A stretch of 64,000 nt of DNA, taken from DAIOXA01 sp050949165 (GTDB lineage: Bacteria > Bacillota > Proteinivoracia > UBA4975). Made by a program: the position numbers and the translations under genes. Below, in pieces: positions 18,224 to 26,098 of this stretch (its first letter is position 1; every line of letters begins with the position of its first letter). The stretch is taken from contig JBMNFF010000001.1 of assembly GCA_050949165.1 (NCBI GenBank), positions 1,054,001-1,118,000 on the forward strand, read 5' to 3'. Below the pieces are notes generated by a model. It did no database searches and was not told the DNA's origin. It worked only from the letters and a program-made list of their open reading frames with translations.

Positions 18224-18808
18224 CTAATCTTCATCCCGCAGCAGGCGCTCCGCCTCGGCCAATTCTTCCAGGCTGTTGACATTAAAGAAGCTCTTCCCCA
18301 GTGGATCCCGGGCGGCAATCTGGACCTGGTCCACCACGGCAGGCTCCAGGCGGTCCAGCAAGCGGGCCAGGTGATAGCGCCTTTCGGCAAACATTTCTTC
18401 GATAACCCCGGCGGCCCAGCGGGGATACAGGCCCGGCAGAGGTTGCAGGCGCCCCCAGCGGGCCACGGCTCCGCCCCGGTTTTTGGCGGCCCACAGCAAT
18501 TCCACCACTTCCCGGCAGATAAAGGGCATATCGCAGGCGCAGACCAGGACCCAGGGAGAGGAACTGGCCAGGAGGCCGGCATAGATGCCCAGGAGAGAGC
18601 TGGGTTCATGGCCGGGGGGGTCTGGTATGTACCGAGCCTGCACCCAGGGGCGGGCTTGTCCCGCCACCAGGATGCGCCGGCCACCCCAGGCGCCGGCATT
18701 GGTCAAGGCATGCTCCAGCAAGGTCTTGCCCGCGAGCTTTATGCCGGCCTTGTCCCTGCCCATGCGCCGGGAGCGGCCACCCGCCAGAATCACAATGTCA
18801 AAATTCAT
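18224..18808 (-). CDS. mobA: Molybdenum cofactor guanylyltransferase
   Basis: Transfers GMP to molybdopterin to make the dinucleotide cofactor of formate dehydrogenases and related enzymes. The nucleotide loop is ILAGGRSRRMGRDKA near residue 6, followed by VCACDMPFI with the metal-binding Asp. It has 194 residues from the ATG at 18808 (AGGCGGTGA upstream); an open frame to 18853 adds 15 unlikely residues. Other nucleotidyltransferases such as MocA are possible, but the RMGRDK form favours MobA. Confidence 0.87.
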   Translation of the reverse strand: MNFDIVILAGGRSRRMGRDKAGIKLAGKTLLEHALTNAGAWGGRRILVAGQARPWVQARYIPDPPGHEPSSLLGIYAGLLASSSPWVLVCACDMPFICREVVELLWAAKNRGGAVARWGRLQPLPGLYPRWAAGVIEEMFAERRYHLARLLDRLEPAVVDQVQIAARDPLGKSFFNVNSLEELAEAERLLRDED

Positions 18809-18854
18809 GGAATCACCGCCTTGCCTTGCGCCCCTGCCGCAGGAGCGTCCCAAT

Positions 18855-19043
18855 TTACTCCTGGGGGATTATCAGCGCGGCAATAATGTACACCAGAATA
18901 CCGCTGAAGGCGGTGAATACTGTCAGCAGGACGTAGCCCAGGCGAACCAAAGAGGGGTCCAGACCAAAATAATCAGCCAGGCCGGCGCACACTCCGGCCA
19001 GCATGACATTGCTCCGGGAGCGATACAGGCGCTTTTCAGCCAC
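18855..19043 (-). CDS. PspC domain protein
   Basis: A 62-residue membrane protein: KRLYRSRSNVMLAGVCAGLADYFG, then one long hydrophobic segment ending in LIIPQE. This is the stand-alone PspC form often found in Firmicutes, linked to phage-shock or envelope stress responses elsewhere. The GTG start has AAGGAGGT eight bases upstream. Confidence 0.9.
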   Translation of the reverse strand: MAEKRLYRSRSNVMLAGVCAGLADYFGLDPSLVRLGYVLLTVFTAFSGILVYIIAALIIPQE

Positions 19044-19064
19044 AGGGACAACCTCCTTTGCAAC

Positions 19065-20405
19065 TTATTCCCACTTTCTTCCCAACTGCTCTTGAATTTC
19101 AATCTTGGCGTCCCTGATCAGAGACTGGGTGCCGACGATGACCACGGCGCCATCCTCCCCGGCACTCTCTACTGCCCGGGGCAGGGCAGACCCCATGCTA
19201 TCGGCCACCCCGCTCTGGGAATTGTACTTATTGGCCTCGGCCAGCACGGCATCATCCCCGGGAAAGACCAGGTGCTTGTTGTTGGCCCGGGTCAGAATCA
19301 AGGAACTGGCCAGGGGCGCCAGGGTGCCGATAACGCCCCGCCAATCTTTGTCGGCCGGCACCCCGATTATCATATGCAAGGGCTTGCCGGTTTGCTGCAG
19401 CAATTCCCGCAGGTAACCTGCAGATTGAGCGTTGATGGCCCCGTCCAGGATGATCAGGGGGTCCCCCGGCAGCAGCTCACAGCGCCCCGGCCAGCGCACG
19501 GTGTCCAGACCGGCCTGGAGGAGCTCGTCGCTGCTGTCCGGGACGATCTCCTCGGCCAGGGCCAGGGCCACCCCCGCATTATAGGCCTGAAACGCCCCGG
19601 GCAGCGGCACGGTGAAGATGCCCTGCCGGCGCTGGGACCGGTAGCTGAACTTGCTGCCAGCCAGCCCCGTCTCCAGGACTTCCACCTGAAAATCTTCGCC
19701 GGCCAATTTCAGGGGCACGCCAAAGCGCCGGCACATGGACTTGAGCAGGTCCACCACTTCCGGGGCCTGGTCATAGCTGACGCACAGTTCCTGACCGGAT
19801 TTGATGACGGCCATTTTATTGGCGGCGATGTCCAGCAGGGTAGGGCCCAAATTGCCCGGATGCTCCAGCATGATGGGGGTCAGGACCGACCAGCGGTTGG
19901 CCATGACATTGACGTCGTCGGCCAGGGCGCCCCGCCCGCATTCCAGGACGTGAAAATCCGTGCCCTGCTCCCGGAACCACAAGAGGGCCACCGCCAGCAC
20001 GGTGCCCACCGGCCCCATATAGTGGTCGGGAGGCATGGACCCGGTAATCTGTTCCACCTGGGGGCGGACCAGCTCGATGAGGCGGACCAGGTCCGGTTCG
20101 GGAATCTTATCCCCGTTGACGCGGATTCTTTCACAGAAGTCCACCAGATGGGGACCGGTGAAGAGGCCGACCCGGCGTCCCGCCGCCTGGAGCAACCGGG
20201 CCAGCATGACGCTGGTGGAGCCCTTGCCCTTGCTGCCGGCGATCAAAACCGACGGGGGCTGACTTCGGCTTAAACCCAGCTCCTCCAGGAGTTGGCGGCA
20301 GTATTCGGGATGCCTTTTGTGAACGTCCAATAAGTTGGGATCTATATGGGGTTGAGCTCTCACATACGACTGATAGATAAATTTAATTGCCTGGTACGAG
20401 TCCAA
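19065..20405 (-). CDS. folC: Folylpolyglutamate synthase / dihydrofolate synthase family (Mur ligase type)
   Basis: ATP-dependent ligase that adds glutamate to folates. The P-loop is AGSKGKGSTSVML (usual form GTNGKGS), followed by GLFTGPHLVDFCERIRVNG and a RWPGRCELL segment in the C-terminal domain. Its length of about 446 residues fits FolC. The Ser in place of the usual Thr in the P-loop, and GPHL for SPHL, are mild deviations, so a related amino-acid ligase is possible. The TTG at 20405 has GGGGGG upstream; a TTG at 20420 is an alternative. Confidence 0.8.
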   Translation of the reverse strand: MDSYQAIKFIYQSYVRAQPHIDPNLLDVHKRHPEYCRQLLEELGLSRSQPPSVLIAGSKGKGSTSVMLARLLQAAGRRVGLFTGPHLVDFCERIRVNGDKIPEPDLVRLIELVRPQVEQITGSMPPDHYMGPVGTVLAVALLWFREQGTDFHVLECGRGALADDVNVMANRWSVLTPIMLEHPGNLGPTLLDIAANKMAVIKSGQELCVSYDQAPEVVDLLKSMCRRFGVPLKLAGEDFQVEVLETGLAGSKFSYRSQRRQGIFTVPLPGAFQAYNAGVALALAEEIVPDSSDELLQAGLDTVRWPGRCELLPGDPLIILDGAINAQSAGYLRELLQQTGKPLHMIIGVPADKDWRGVIGTLAPLASSLILTRANNKHLVFPGDDAVLAEANKYNSQSGVADSMGSALPRAVESAGEDGAVVIVGTQSLIRDAKIEIQEQLGRKWE

Positions 20406-20499
20406 CTGACTACCCCCCAAACTGGAAGTCTGAGCCCGGAGTCACAAACTTCTCAATAGAATTCTCGGAACATCTGTCCTTTGCCTCAATGATAAAACA

Positions 20500-20524
20500 A
20501 AAGGGCCGGTAATACCAGCCCTTT
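20500..20524 (-). terminator. Terminator after hpf
   Basis: A GGGC/GCCC hairpin with an inner GGT/ACC pair, flanked by AAA/TTT, is followed on the minus strand by TTTTGTTTT. Confidence 0.8.
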
Positions 20525-20533
20525 GGCATGATT

Positions 20534-21058
20534 TCAAACCTGCGGCTCGATCAGGCCGTAGTTGCCGTCCTTGCGCCGGTAGACGACATTGGCCTGGTTG
20601 GACTCGGCATTGGTAAACACGAAGAAGTCGTGTCCCAGCAGGTTCATCTGCAGCACTGCCTCGTCGGGAAGCATGGGCTTGATGGCAAAGCGCTTGGTCT
20701 TGACAATCCTCGGTTCGTCTTCATCCCAGATTCTGCCGTCTTCACCGGCAGCCAAGCCGGTTTGCCTAGCTTTGCGGTTGATTCTGGTCTTGTATTTGCG
20801 GATTTGGCGCTCCAGTTTCTCCACCACCAGGTCGATGGAGGCATACATGTCCGCCGATTCCTCTTCTGCCCTGATCAGCATTCCGCCATTGAGCAAGAGC
20901 ATCGCCTCTACCACGTGGGATTCCTTGACCACACTGAGGGTGACCTGAGCTTCGGTGTTGGCATCAAAGTACTTGGCTATCTTCCCTATTTTCTTTTCCA
21001 CATGAGCCCTGAGCGCGTCTGTTATTTCGATATTCTTACCCCGAGTAGTAATCCGCAT
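20534..21058 (-). CDS. hpf: Ribosome hibernation promoting factor, long form
   Basis: Binds the ribosome and promotes 100S dimers in stationary phase. The N-terminal domain is MRITTRGKNIEITDALRAHV to about residue 100; the C-terminal dimerisation domain includes LLGHDFFVFTNAES and ends DGNYGLIEPQV. At 174 residues it is the long Gram-positive form. The ATG at 21058 has AAAGGAG eight bases upstream. It lies between the cold-shock gene and folC, each separated by a terminator. Confidence 0.95.
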   Translation of the reverse strand: MRITTRGKNIEITDALRAHVEKKIGKIAKYFDANTEAQVTLSVVKESHVVEAMLLLNGGMLIRAEEESADMYASIDLVVEKLERQIRKYKTRINRKARQTGLAAGEDGRIWDEDEPRIVKTKRFAIKPMLPDEAVLQMNLLGHDFFVFTNAESNQANVVYRRKDGNYGLIEPQV

Positions 21059-21132
21059 ACAACCAACTCCTTTCAGTGCTGTACTATATTTATTCCCCAA
21101 ATCCCCATGAAATCCTGCCAGTAAAAACTAAA

Positions 21133-21150
21133 ATCCCGCCGAAGCGGGAT
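21133..21150 (-). terminator. Terminator after the cold-shock gene
   Basis: A perfect 7-bp stem (21133-21139 with 21144-21150) is followed on the minus strand by TTTTAGTTTTT. Confidence 0.85.
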
Positions 21151-21157
21151 GGTTAGT

Positions 21158-21355
21158 CTACAGTTTTACAACGTTTGCAGCTTGCAGGCCCTTGTCACTG
21201 TCCACCAAATCAAATTCGACAACGTCGCCTTCGTCAAGGGTTCTGTAACCTTCGCCTTGAATGGCGCTGTAGTGTACAAACACGTCGTCGCCATCCTCGC
21301 GCTGAATGAAACCCCAACCCTTTTTCTGATTAAACCACTTGACCTTTCCTTGCAC
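21158..21355 (-). CDS. Cold-shock protein, CspA family
   Basis: A 65-residue single-stranded nucleic-acid chaperone. RNP1 is KGWGFIQ and RNP2 is VFVHYSAI; the protein starts MQGKVKWFNQKKG. GGAGG precedes the ATG. A TTGACA promoter and a short AGCTT/AAGCT hairpin in the leader lie upstream. Confidence 0.97.
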   Translation of the reverse strand: MQGKVKWFNQKKGWGFIQREDGDDVFVHYSAIQGEGYRTLDEGDVVEFDLVDSDKGLQAANVVKL

Positions 21356-21399
21356 TAAAACTTACCTCCAAAAATGATGTAGCTTGTAAAGCTCGATTC

Positions 21400-21429
21400 A
21401 TCCTACCATAGTAAAAAGGCCAATGTCAA
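21400..21429 (-). promoter_or_regulatory. Promoter for the cold-shock gene
   Basis: TTGACA (21424-21429), an 18-base spacer and TAGGAT (21400-21405) on the minus strand, with a leader of about 40 nt. Confidence 0.65.
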
Positions 21430-21449
21430 TTTTACCGAAAAAACTGTCA

Positions 21450-21660
21450 ATGAAGTCCGACAGCTGACCTGGTCTTTGCCCCCACACTCGCCTGCTGGAG
21501 GGTTCGCGCTAACTACTGCCTCTCTCGGTTTTCCCGGCAGGACTTACTTCTAAGCCGCACCATGCTCGGCAGTTGGTTTTTTTTGCTGCCTTACGTGGGT
21601 CGTTTCGCCTGCGACTGGCCTCGACTTTCAACCACAGACCTGTCAGACATCATTAGAGTA
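21450..21660. other. Gene-free, GC-rich stretch with paired segments; class unknown
   Basis: There is no convincing coding frame between the csp promoter and the 81-bp repeats. On the minus strand, ACTGCC (near 21570) can pair with GGCAGT (near 21515), enclosing CGGC/GCCG. A run of eight T on the + strand (near 21579) interrupts it. It could be a decayed mobile-element end or a non-coding RNA. I could not match it to SRP RNA, 6S RNA, RNase P RNA or tmRNA. Confidence 0.3.
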
Positions 21661-21664
21661 ACGT

Positions 21665-21912
21665 ATTCTGACCAAAATTGCAAAAGCAATTTTGGTCAGA
21701 ATTGGGGACGGTCCTCAGCCCATTACCCCTTCCCACGGCAGGAGGCCCGTCCCATAAATTGCAAAAGCAATTTTGGTCAGAATTGGGGACGGTCCTCAGC
21801 CCATTACCCCTTCCCACGGCAGGAGGCCCGTCCCATAAATTGCAAAAGCAATTTTGGTCAGAATTAGGGACGGTCCTCAGCCCATTACCCCTTCCCGCGG
21901 CAGGAGGCCCGC
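21665..21912. repeat. Three tandem 81-bp repeats with nested hairpins
   Basis: The unit starting ATTGCAAAAGCAATTTTGG occurs at 21677, 21758 and 21839, a constant 81-base spacing. Each unit also carries GGGGACGG...CCCGTCCC (changed to GGGACGG and GCTCCC in the last copy). The first copy is bordered by a 17-bp perfect stem (21665-21681 with 21686-21702, loop AAAA). The array ends about 12 bases from the comF stop. It is a short tandem amplification of one GGGACG hairpin element, not a CRISPR, since there are no variable spacers. Confidence 0.9.
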
Positions 21913-21923
21913 TCCCATCTCCA

Positions 21924-22574
21924 TCAGGCCGCCAGGGTCAGCACCAACACCCTCCTGGCCCCGGCTCTGATGAGGGCGCCGGCGCAGGCGTCGGCGGTAG
22001 CGCCGGTGGTAAAGACATCGTCCACCAGCCAGATATTTCCCGTCAGGTCTTGTCGGCGGGCATGGATATAATCCTCCAGACCCTGAAGGCGCTGGTGCCC
22101 GCTCAGAAATACCTGGGGCTGCCTGCCCGGCCGCCGGGCCAGAGCCCGGACCAGCGGTGCGCCGACATTCCTGGCCAGTTCCCGGGCCGTTAAGCCCACG
22201 GCGTCAAAATAGCGCCAGTGCTTCCCCGCCGCCGGCGCCGGCGTCACGGCCTGGGGCTTGGGAAAGCCGGCTTCCCCGGCCAGCCTGGCCAACTCCCGGG
22301 CCAGCTCCATCGTTACCCTCCGGTCCCGGGCAAACTTGGCGGCCTGGACCACCTTGCGCCAGGGCCCCAGATAATGGGCCAGGGAGAGCACCCGGCTATA
22401 TCTGTGATCCAGGGGGGCGCAGGTGCGCCCCCCGCAGATTCGCCCACAGCGAATACAACCCCTGAGCCCGGTAAACTCCACCTGGGCCAGACATTGGGAG
22501 CAGAGGCCGAACTTCTCCCGGACATTCCGGCGACAATTCAAGCAGAGTGGCGGAAACAGGGCGTCCATCGCCAT
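21924..22574 (-). CDS. ComF family protein (phosphoribosyltransferase-like)
   Basis: In competent bacteria ComF acts in DNA uptake at the membrane; its enzymatic role is unclear. The N-terminal zinc-finger cysteines are in PPLCLNCRRN, LCSQC and CIRCGRICGG, and the C-terminal PRPP loop is NIWLVDDVFTTGAT. At 216 residues it is normal. The ATG at 22574 has GGTGGAAGGG upstream; the frame runs open to 22640 but this adds a low-complexity leader. Confidence 0.87.
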   Translation of the reverse strand: MAMDALFPPLCLNCRRNVREKFGLCSQCLAQVEFTGLRGCIRCGRICGGRTCAPLDHRYSRVLSLAHYLGPWRKVVQAAKFARDRRVTMELARELARLAGEAGFPKPQAVTPAPAAGKHWRYFDAVGLTARELARNVGAPLVRALARRPGRQPQVFLSGHQRLQGLEDYIHARRQDLTGNIWLVDDVFTTGATADACAGALIRAGARRVLVLTLAA

Positions 22575-22641
22575 CACCCTTCCACCTGATCTTTCGGAGG
22601 TAATTCTCCACCCGCCGCCGTCAATCCTGCCCCTGGCCAAA

Positions 22642-23514
22642 CTATTCCAGGTAGTCGGAAATCAGGACAAATTCATAGCCCCGGGCCCTGGCCTCATCGA
22701 TAAATCGGGGCAGCACCTCCAGGGTAACCTGGGGACCGTCGTGAAAGAGGACGATGCACCCGGGCTTGAGCCCCGAGAGGGCCCTGTTCAGGACGATTTC
22801 CGGATCATCGTACTGCCAGTCCCGGGTGTCCACATTCCAGAGGACCAGCCGATAGCCCAGGGTCTCGGACACCTGGCGGACCTCTTCATTCCACTCGCCA
22901 TAGGGTGGCCGCAGATAGGGCTGGGCCACCGCACCTGTGGCTGCCAAGGCCTGGGCGCTGTCGTCCACTTGGGCGATAATCTCCTCCCGCCCCAGCCCGG
23001 TGAGGTGGGGATGAGACCAAGTGTGGTTGGCAATCTCACAACCGGCCTCGACGATGGCCCGGACCAAGGCCGGCCGCTTTTGGGCATGGGAGCCCAGGAG
23101 AAAAAATGTAGCCGGCGCTTCCTTCTCCTCCAGGATGGCCAGCAACTTCCCCAGGGTGGACCTGGGACCATCGTCAAAGGTCAGGGCAATTACTTTGTCG
23201 TCGGTGGGCAGACTGCGGAAGACAACACTCCCCTCCCCGGTCCCTTGACCTTCTGCCTTCGCCTCTTCCTGCATTCCCTCGGCCGCGGGCAGCCGCCGGG
23301 GAGCGGGGATCCTCTCGTGATTCCACTGGGGATGCAAGATCACCATCACATCCCGAAGGCCGGGGGCGGTGCTTTTGGCAGCGGGCAGAGGTTGTCCGTC
23401 GGCCTTGACGGCCCTGCTCTCCATGGCAGCAAGGCCATGGGGATACAATAGCAGACAGACCAAGGCGATATTTGCCAGGAAGAAACCCAAGTTAATCAGG
23501 AAATTTCTACCCAT
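22642..23514 (-). CDS. Polysaccharide deacetylase (NodB domain), membrane-anchored or secreted
   Basis: Likely deacetylates peptidoglycan or another cell-wall polymer outside the cell. An N-terminal hydrophobic segment (about 5-25) is followed by a linker, then NodB motifs: TFDDGPRSTLGKL with the catalytic Asp, the zinc-binding HTWSHPHLTG, RPPYGEW and LFHDGPQ. About 290 residues from the ATG at 23514, which has a G-rich ribosome site. It is upstream of comF and downstream of the ComK-like gene. Confidence 0.9.
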   Translation of the reverse strand: MGRNFLINLGFFLANIALVCLLLYPHGLAAMESRAVKADGQPLPAAKSTAPGLRDVMVILHPQWNHERIPAPRRLPAAEGMQEEAKAEGQGTGEGSVVFRSLPTDDKVIALTFDDGPRSTLGKLLAILEEKEAPATFFLLGSHAQKRPALVRAIVEAGCEIANHTWSHPHLTGLGREEIIAQVDDSAQALAATGAVAQPYLRPPYGEWNEEVRQVSETLGYRLVLWNVDTRDWQYDDPEIVLNRALSGLKPGCIVLFHDGPQVTLEVLPRFIDEARARGYEFVLISDYLE

Positions 23515-23572
23515 AGTACAGCCCCCCTTTTCCATACAATTTATGTGACAGGGGGGCACGGTATGAAAGATA

Positions 23573-24106
23573 TTACTCTTGGGCCAGGACGGCCCGGATC
23601 AAGTCGAGCATTTGGCGCAAGCTTGGATTCCCCTGCCGGGACAGCATCCCTCCGCGCTCCAGCTCCCGCAGGACCAGTTGAGCCCGGAGCAGGCGATTGC
23701 GCAGGCTGGCCACCGAGAGGGCGCATTCCACCACATTGCCTCCCTCTAATTCCACTCTGCTACCCTTGCCCTGGGGGTGAACAGCCCGGACAGCCAGCAA
23801 ATTTAGATAACCCGTCCTCTCTCCGCATTTTCCCAGGGCCAGGGGAACCAGAACCATTTCTGAACTCAGGGGAAGGGGCAGGTAGTTGCGGCCATGGAGC
23901 AACCTGCTGCACCGCTGGCGCAGGGCCACCAGGTCCACTGCATAGTGCCGGGCCATGGCTTCCAAAATGGCCCGGTTGCGCCGGGGGTCGTACACGCGCT
24001 TTCCATCCAGCAGGAACAGCTCGCTGACCCGCCCCTGACCCTCCAGGCAGACAGAACGCATGGCGGTTAAGTTGGCGGCAAATACAGGTGTGGGTATTTT
24101 CTGCAA
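23573..24106 (-). CDS. Unrecognised protein, weak resemblance to ComK-type regulators
   Basis: A 177-residue protein without membrane segments. Its centre (RLLHGRNYLPLPLSSEMVLV, then GYLNLLAVRAV and later VELEGGNVVECALSVASLR) resembles the layout of ComK competence factors. The match is by eye only and no key residue can be named, so this is tentative. Genes for a deacetylase and ComF lie downstream. The TTG at 24106 has AAGGAGGG eight bases upstream. Confidence 0.55.
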   Translation of the reverse strand: MQKIPTPVFAANLTAMRSVCLEGQGRVSELFLLDGKRVYDPRRNRAILEAMARHYAVDLVALRQRCSRLLHGRNYLPLPLSSEMVLVPLALGKCGERTGYLNLLAVRAVHPQGKGSRVELEGGNVVECALSVASLRNRLLRAQLVLRELERGGMLSRQGNPSLRQMLDLIRAVLAQE

Positions 24107-24215
24107 GCACTGAACCCTCCTTGCGAATTCCCCCTGCTACAGTATATGGCCGGCCCGGGACATGTTTCTGTGCCAGACTCCCGCCGGACAAAAGGGCTAG
24201 GCAGACATAAAGGGA

Positions 24216-24233
24216 GCGGGGATTCCTCCCCGC
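24216..24233 (-). terminator. Hairpin after the DUF2922 gene
   Basis: A 7-bp stem (24216-24222 with 24227-24233) is followed on the minus strand by TCCCTTTATG, so it is at best a weak terminator. Confidence 0.5.
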
Positions 24234-24250
24234 CCCAAAGCTTTGGCCGC

Positions 24251-24469
24251 CTAAAACTCGATAATCGCATCCTCGTCCCTGGAGACCACCACCGCCCTGA
24301 CCTTGCTGACCAGGCCGCCGCCGGAAGTAATCACCACATCGGCAGCCAGGATCTGGTCCATGGCCTGCTCTACTGCCTGGGGGTCCAGTTCATCCAGGGG
24401 ATCCGGGATGTTCAAGCTCACCCTGTTCCCCGCCAGGTTCAAAAACACCAATTGCAGGGTTTTGTTCAC
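24251..24469 (-). CDS. DUF2922 small protein
   Basis: A 72-residue protein starting KTLQLVFLNLAGNRVSLNIP and ending in DEDAIIEF, the DUF2922 pattern. The function is unknown. The GTG at 24469 is eight bases after GGGAGG; an ATG two codons earlier is too close to it. It forms a pair with the DUF1659 gene upstream, as in many Firmicutes, next to a small sigma factor. Confidence 0.85.
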   Translation of the reverse strand: MNKTLQLVFLNLAGNRVSLNIPDPLDELDPQAVEQAMDQILAADVVITSGGGLVSKVRAVVVSRDEDAIIEF

Positions 24470-24502
24470 ATGCATCACCTCCCTCGCCAAAATCTCCCGG
24501 CC

Positions 24503-24727
24503 CTAGGCCTGGGCGAGCACGGAATTGTCTATCCGGCGCACCTCTGCCACCGGATATTTCTGCAGGCCGGAAATGGCAGCGGCAACCGCCCACAGGGCCT
24601 CGTCGCTGCCGTCGGACTTGACATTGGCCAGGGTCCGGGTGCTGTAAATCGGCTGATCCTGTTCGTCCACCCCTACCTGGTAGCGAACAGACAGGCGCGA
24701 GTTAAGCGCAACTCTCTCCACAGGCAT
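24503..24727 (-). CDS. DUF1659 small protein
   Basis: A 74-residue protein, MPVERVALNSRLSVRYQVG onward, ending EVRRIDNSVLAQA. It fits DUF1659 and the function is unknown. The ATG at 24727 has GGAGGTG upstream. It lies between the sigma factor and the DUF2922 gene in a likely operon. Confidence 0.85.
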   Translation of the reverse strand: MPVERVALNSRLSVRYQVGVDEQDQPIYSTRTLANVKSDGSDEALWAVAAAISGLQKYPVAEVRRIDNSVLAQA

Positions 24728-24767
24728 ACCTGTCACCTCCCTTCACTTTACCAGGTGCCGGGAGGGT

Positions 24768-25229
24768 TCAGTTTTTACTACGGGACTGGCGCCTGAGGGC
24801 TTCCAGACCCCGTTGCTTATGAGTGTGAACGGCGGAGAGGGATAGCCCCAGCTGCCGGGCTATTTCCCTCAGGGGCAAATCGTCTCGATAGTACATCGCC
24901 AGGACCTGCCGCTGGCGTCGGGTCAAACCCGCCACCAGCTCGTCAAACCCGTCCCTTGGCGGTCCGGGCTGGGGCATTTCCTCCACCAGGCTGGAAGAGC
25001 GCCAGAACAGGGCATCCCGGCGATACCGGCGCAGGACATCTGCCAGGGCCGCCCGCACCCGGCACCGATAAAAGGCGGGACGAGCCCCCAACTCCGGGCG
25101 GTAATCCCTCCGGGCCTTGATAAGCGCCAACCAGGCCTCCTGGGCCAAATCCTCCCCCTCCAGCCCCGGGCCCCGGTAGCGCCTGACCATGGCCCGGACC
25201 AAGGGGGTATACTGACAAAGCTCATCCAT
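24768..25229 (-). CDS. Sigma-70 family RNA polymerase sigma factor (small, ECF-like)
   Basis: A 153-residue sigma factor. Region 2 includes LEGEDLAQEAWLALIKARRD and region 4 is a helix-turn-helix, LREIARQLGLSLSAVHTHK. The middle is short and Arg-rich. The target genes are unknown; the DUF1659/DUF2922 pair downstream is probably co-transcribed with it. I see no anti-sigma gene next to it. The start ATG overlaps a doubtful upstream ORF. Confidence 0.87.
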   Translation of the reverse strand: MDELCQYTPLVRAMVRRYRGPGLEGEDLAQEAWLALIKARRDYRPELGARPAFYRCRVRAALADVLRRYRRDALFWRSSSLVEEMPQPGPPRDGFDELVAGLTRRQRQVLAMYYRDDLPLREIARQLGLSLSAVHTHKQRGLEALRRQSRSKN

Positions 25230-25428
25230 CCTTACTGCCTCCCCGGCCGGCCATATTTTCCCCGGGGAGTTTAAGTTTAAGGGTCAGGGCCGGGGTGTGC
25301 AAAGGGAAGAGCGCGCCCCCAGCAGCCCCCGCCGGCGGCAGGGGCGCGGGAATCGCGCTCTCGCCCGGGGAATAGGCCCTCAGCCGAAAAAAGGCAAAAA
25401 AAATACCGGCCTCAACCGGTATTGACAT
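25222..25428 (-). CDS. Doubtful small ORF (68 aa)
   Basis: This frame starts inside the end of the preceding gene and overlaps the sigma factor start, exactly filling the gap. It is Pro-, Ala- and Gly-rich and matches no family I know. It includes a strong inverted repeat (25309-25360, arms GAGCGCG/CGCGCTC with inner G/C runs). In such GC-rich DNA it may be chance; the hairpin may instead be a weak terminator. Confidence 0.2.
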   Translation of the reverse strand: MSIPVEAGIFFAFFRLRAYSPGESAIPAPLPPAGAAGGALFPLHTPALTLKLKLPGENMAGRGGSKDG

Positions 25429-25888
25429 CTGCCCGCCTTGCCATTTGCCCACTGCTGTGTTTGGGAGCCGTTTTCTGAAGGATGTAGCGGGCCGCCTTCA
25501 GGGCTTCTTTTACATGCAGCACCCGCAAATCCAGGATCAGGACGCCTTGGCGAAATTCCTCCAGGACTTCGCCCACTTGAGTCTCTTCCAGGGTGCGGAG
25601 GTGAAGGAAAGAAAATTCCCTGACCAGTCGGCGCAGAATTGCCAGTGTCTGGTCTTGGGAACCCAGGTCGACAACCAGCACCCGGCCCGGAACTGAATAA
25701 CCCCCTAAGAAGTAACAGTCCAGGGCCAGCTGGCGGAACAGGCCTTCTACACTATCCTGATTGTTCTTGACCAGGAATAACAAACTTACCTGGGGAGGGA
25801 CAAATCGGAAGGAGAGTAACCAGCGCCAGATTGTCAAAGCCAACTGCCAAAGTCCGAACAGGGCCAGCAGCCAAAGTACGGTATCCAT
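25412..25888 (-). CDS. Membrane-anchored protein with glycosyltransferase-like fold fragment
   Basis: A 158-residue protein. One N-terminal membrane segment (about 4-25) is followed by VSLLFLVKNNQDSVEGLFRQ and VLVVDLGSQDQT, which resembles the first half of a family 2 glycosyltransferase, where the second Asp would be the nucleotide-binding one. The C-terminal half of such an enzyme is missing, so catalytic activity is doubtful. The ATG at 25888 has GGGGGTG upstream. Confidence 0.6.
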   Translation of the reverse strand: MDTVLWLLALFGLWQLALTIWRWLLSFRFVPPQVSLLFLVKNNQDSVEGLFRQLALDCYFLGGYSVPGRVLVVDLGSQDQTLAILRRLVREFSFLHLRTLEETQVGEVLEEFRQGVLILDLRVLHVKEALKAARYILQKTAPKHSSGQMARRADVNTG

Positions 25889-26070
25889 GCCCTTCACCCC
25901 CGCACTCTATATATATGCGGAGGGAGGAAGAAAGTTGTTTGGGAGGGACAAAAGGAAGCTATCCGGCGCAACCCCCTGGATATCTCCCCGGGCTCTCCGG
26001 CAATGCTCGTCATTCAAGAGCAGCAGGCTGGCGGGGTCAATGTCCTGTATAACCAAATCTAAACTGTTAA

Positions 26071-26092
26071 GGCCCGACCAAATGGTCGGGCC
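26071..26092 (-). terminator. Terminator after metK
   Basis: A strong stem of GGCCCGACC paired with GGTCGGGCC lies about seven bases beyond the metK stop, followed on the minus strand by TTAACAGTTT. Confidence 0.75.
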
Positions 26093-26098
26093 CTAATT

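Noticed and set aside
21450..21600. SRP RNA, because of an ACCAGGTCAG-like string on the minus strand
   Set aside because: The rest of the conserved core (GGAAGGAAGCAGC) is absent.
21677..21912. CRISPR array
   Set aside because: The 81-bp units are direct copies without variable spacers, only three in number, and no cas genes are near.
25911..26050. Open frame of about 46 codons on the minus strand between metK and the following gene
   Set aside because: No start with a ribosome site and no recognisable protein; it may be a remnant or chance.
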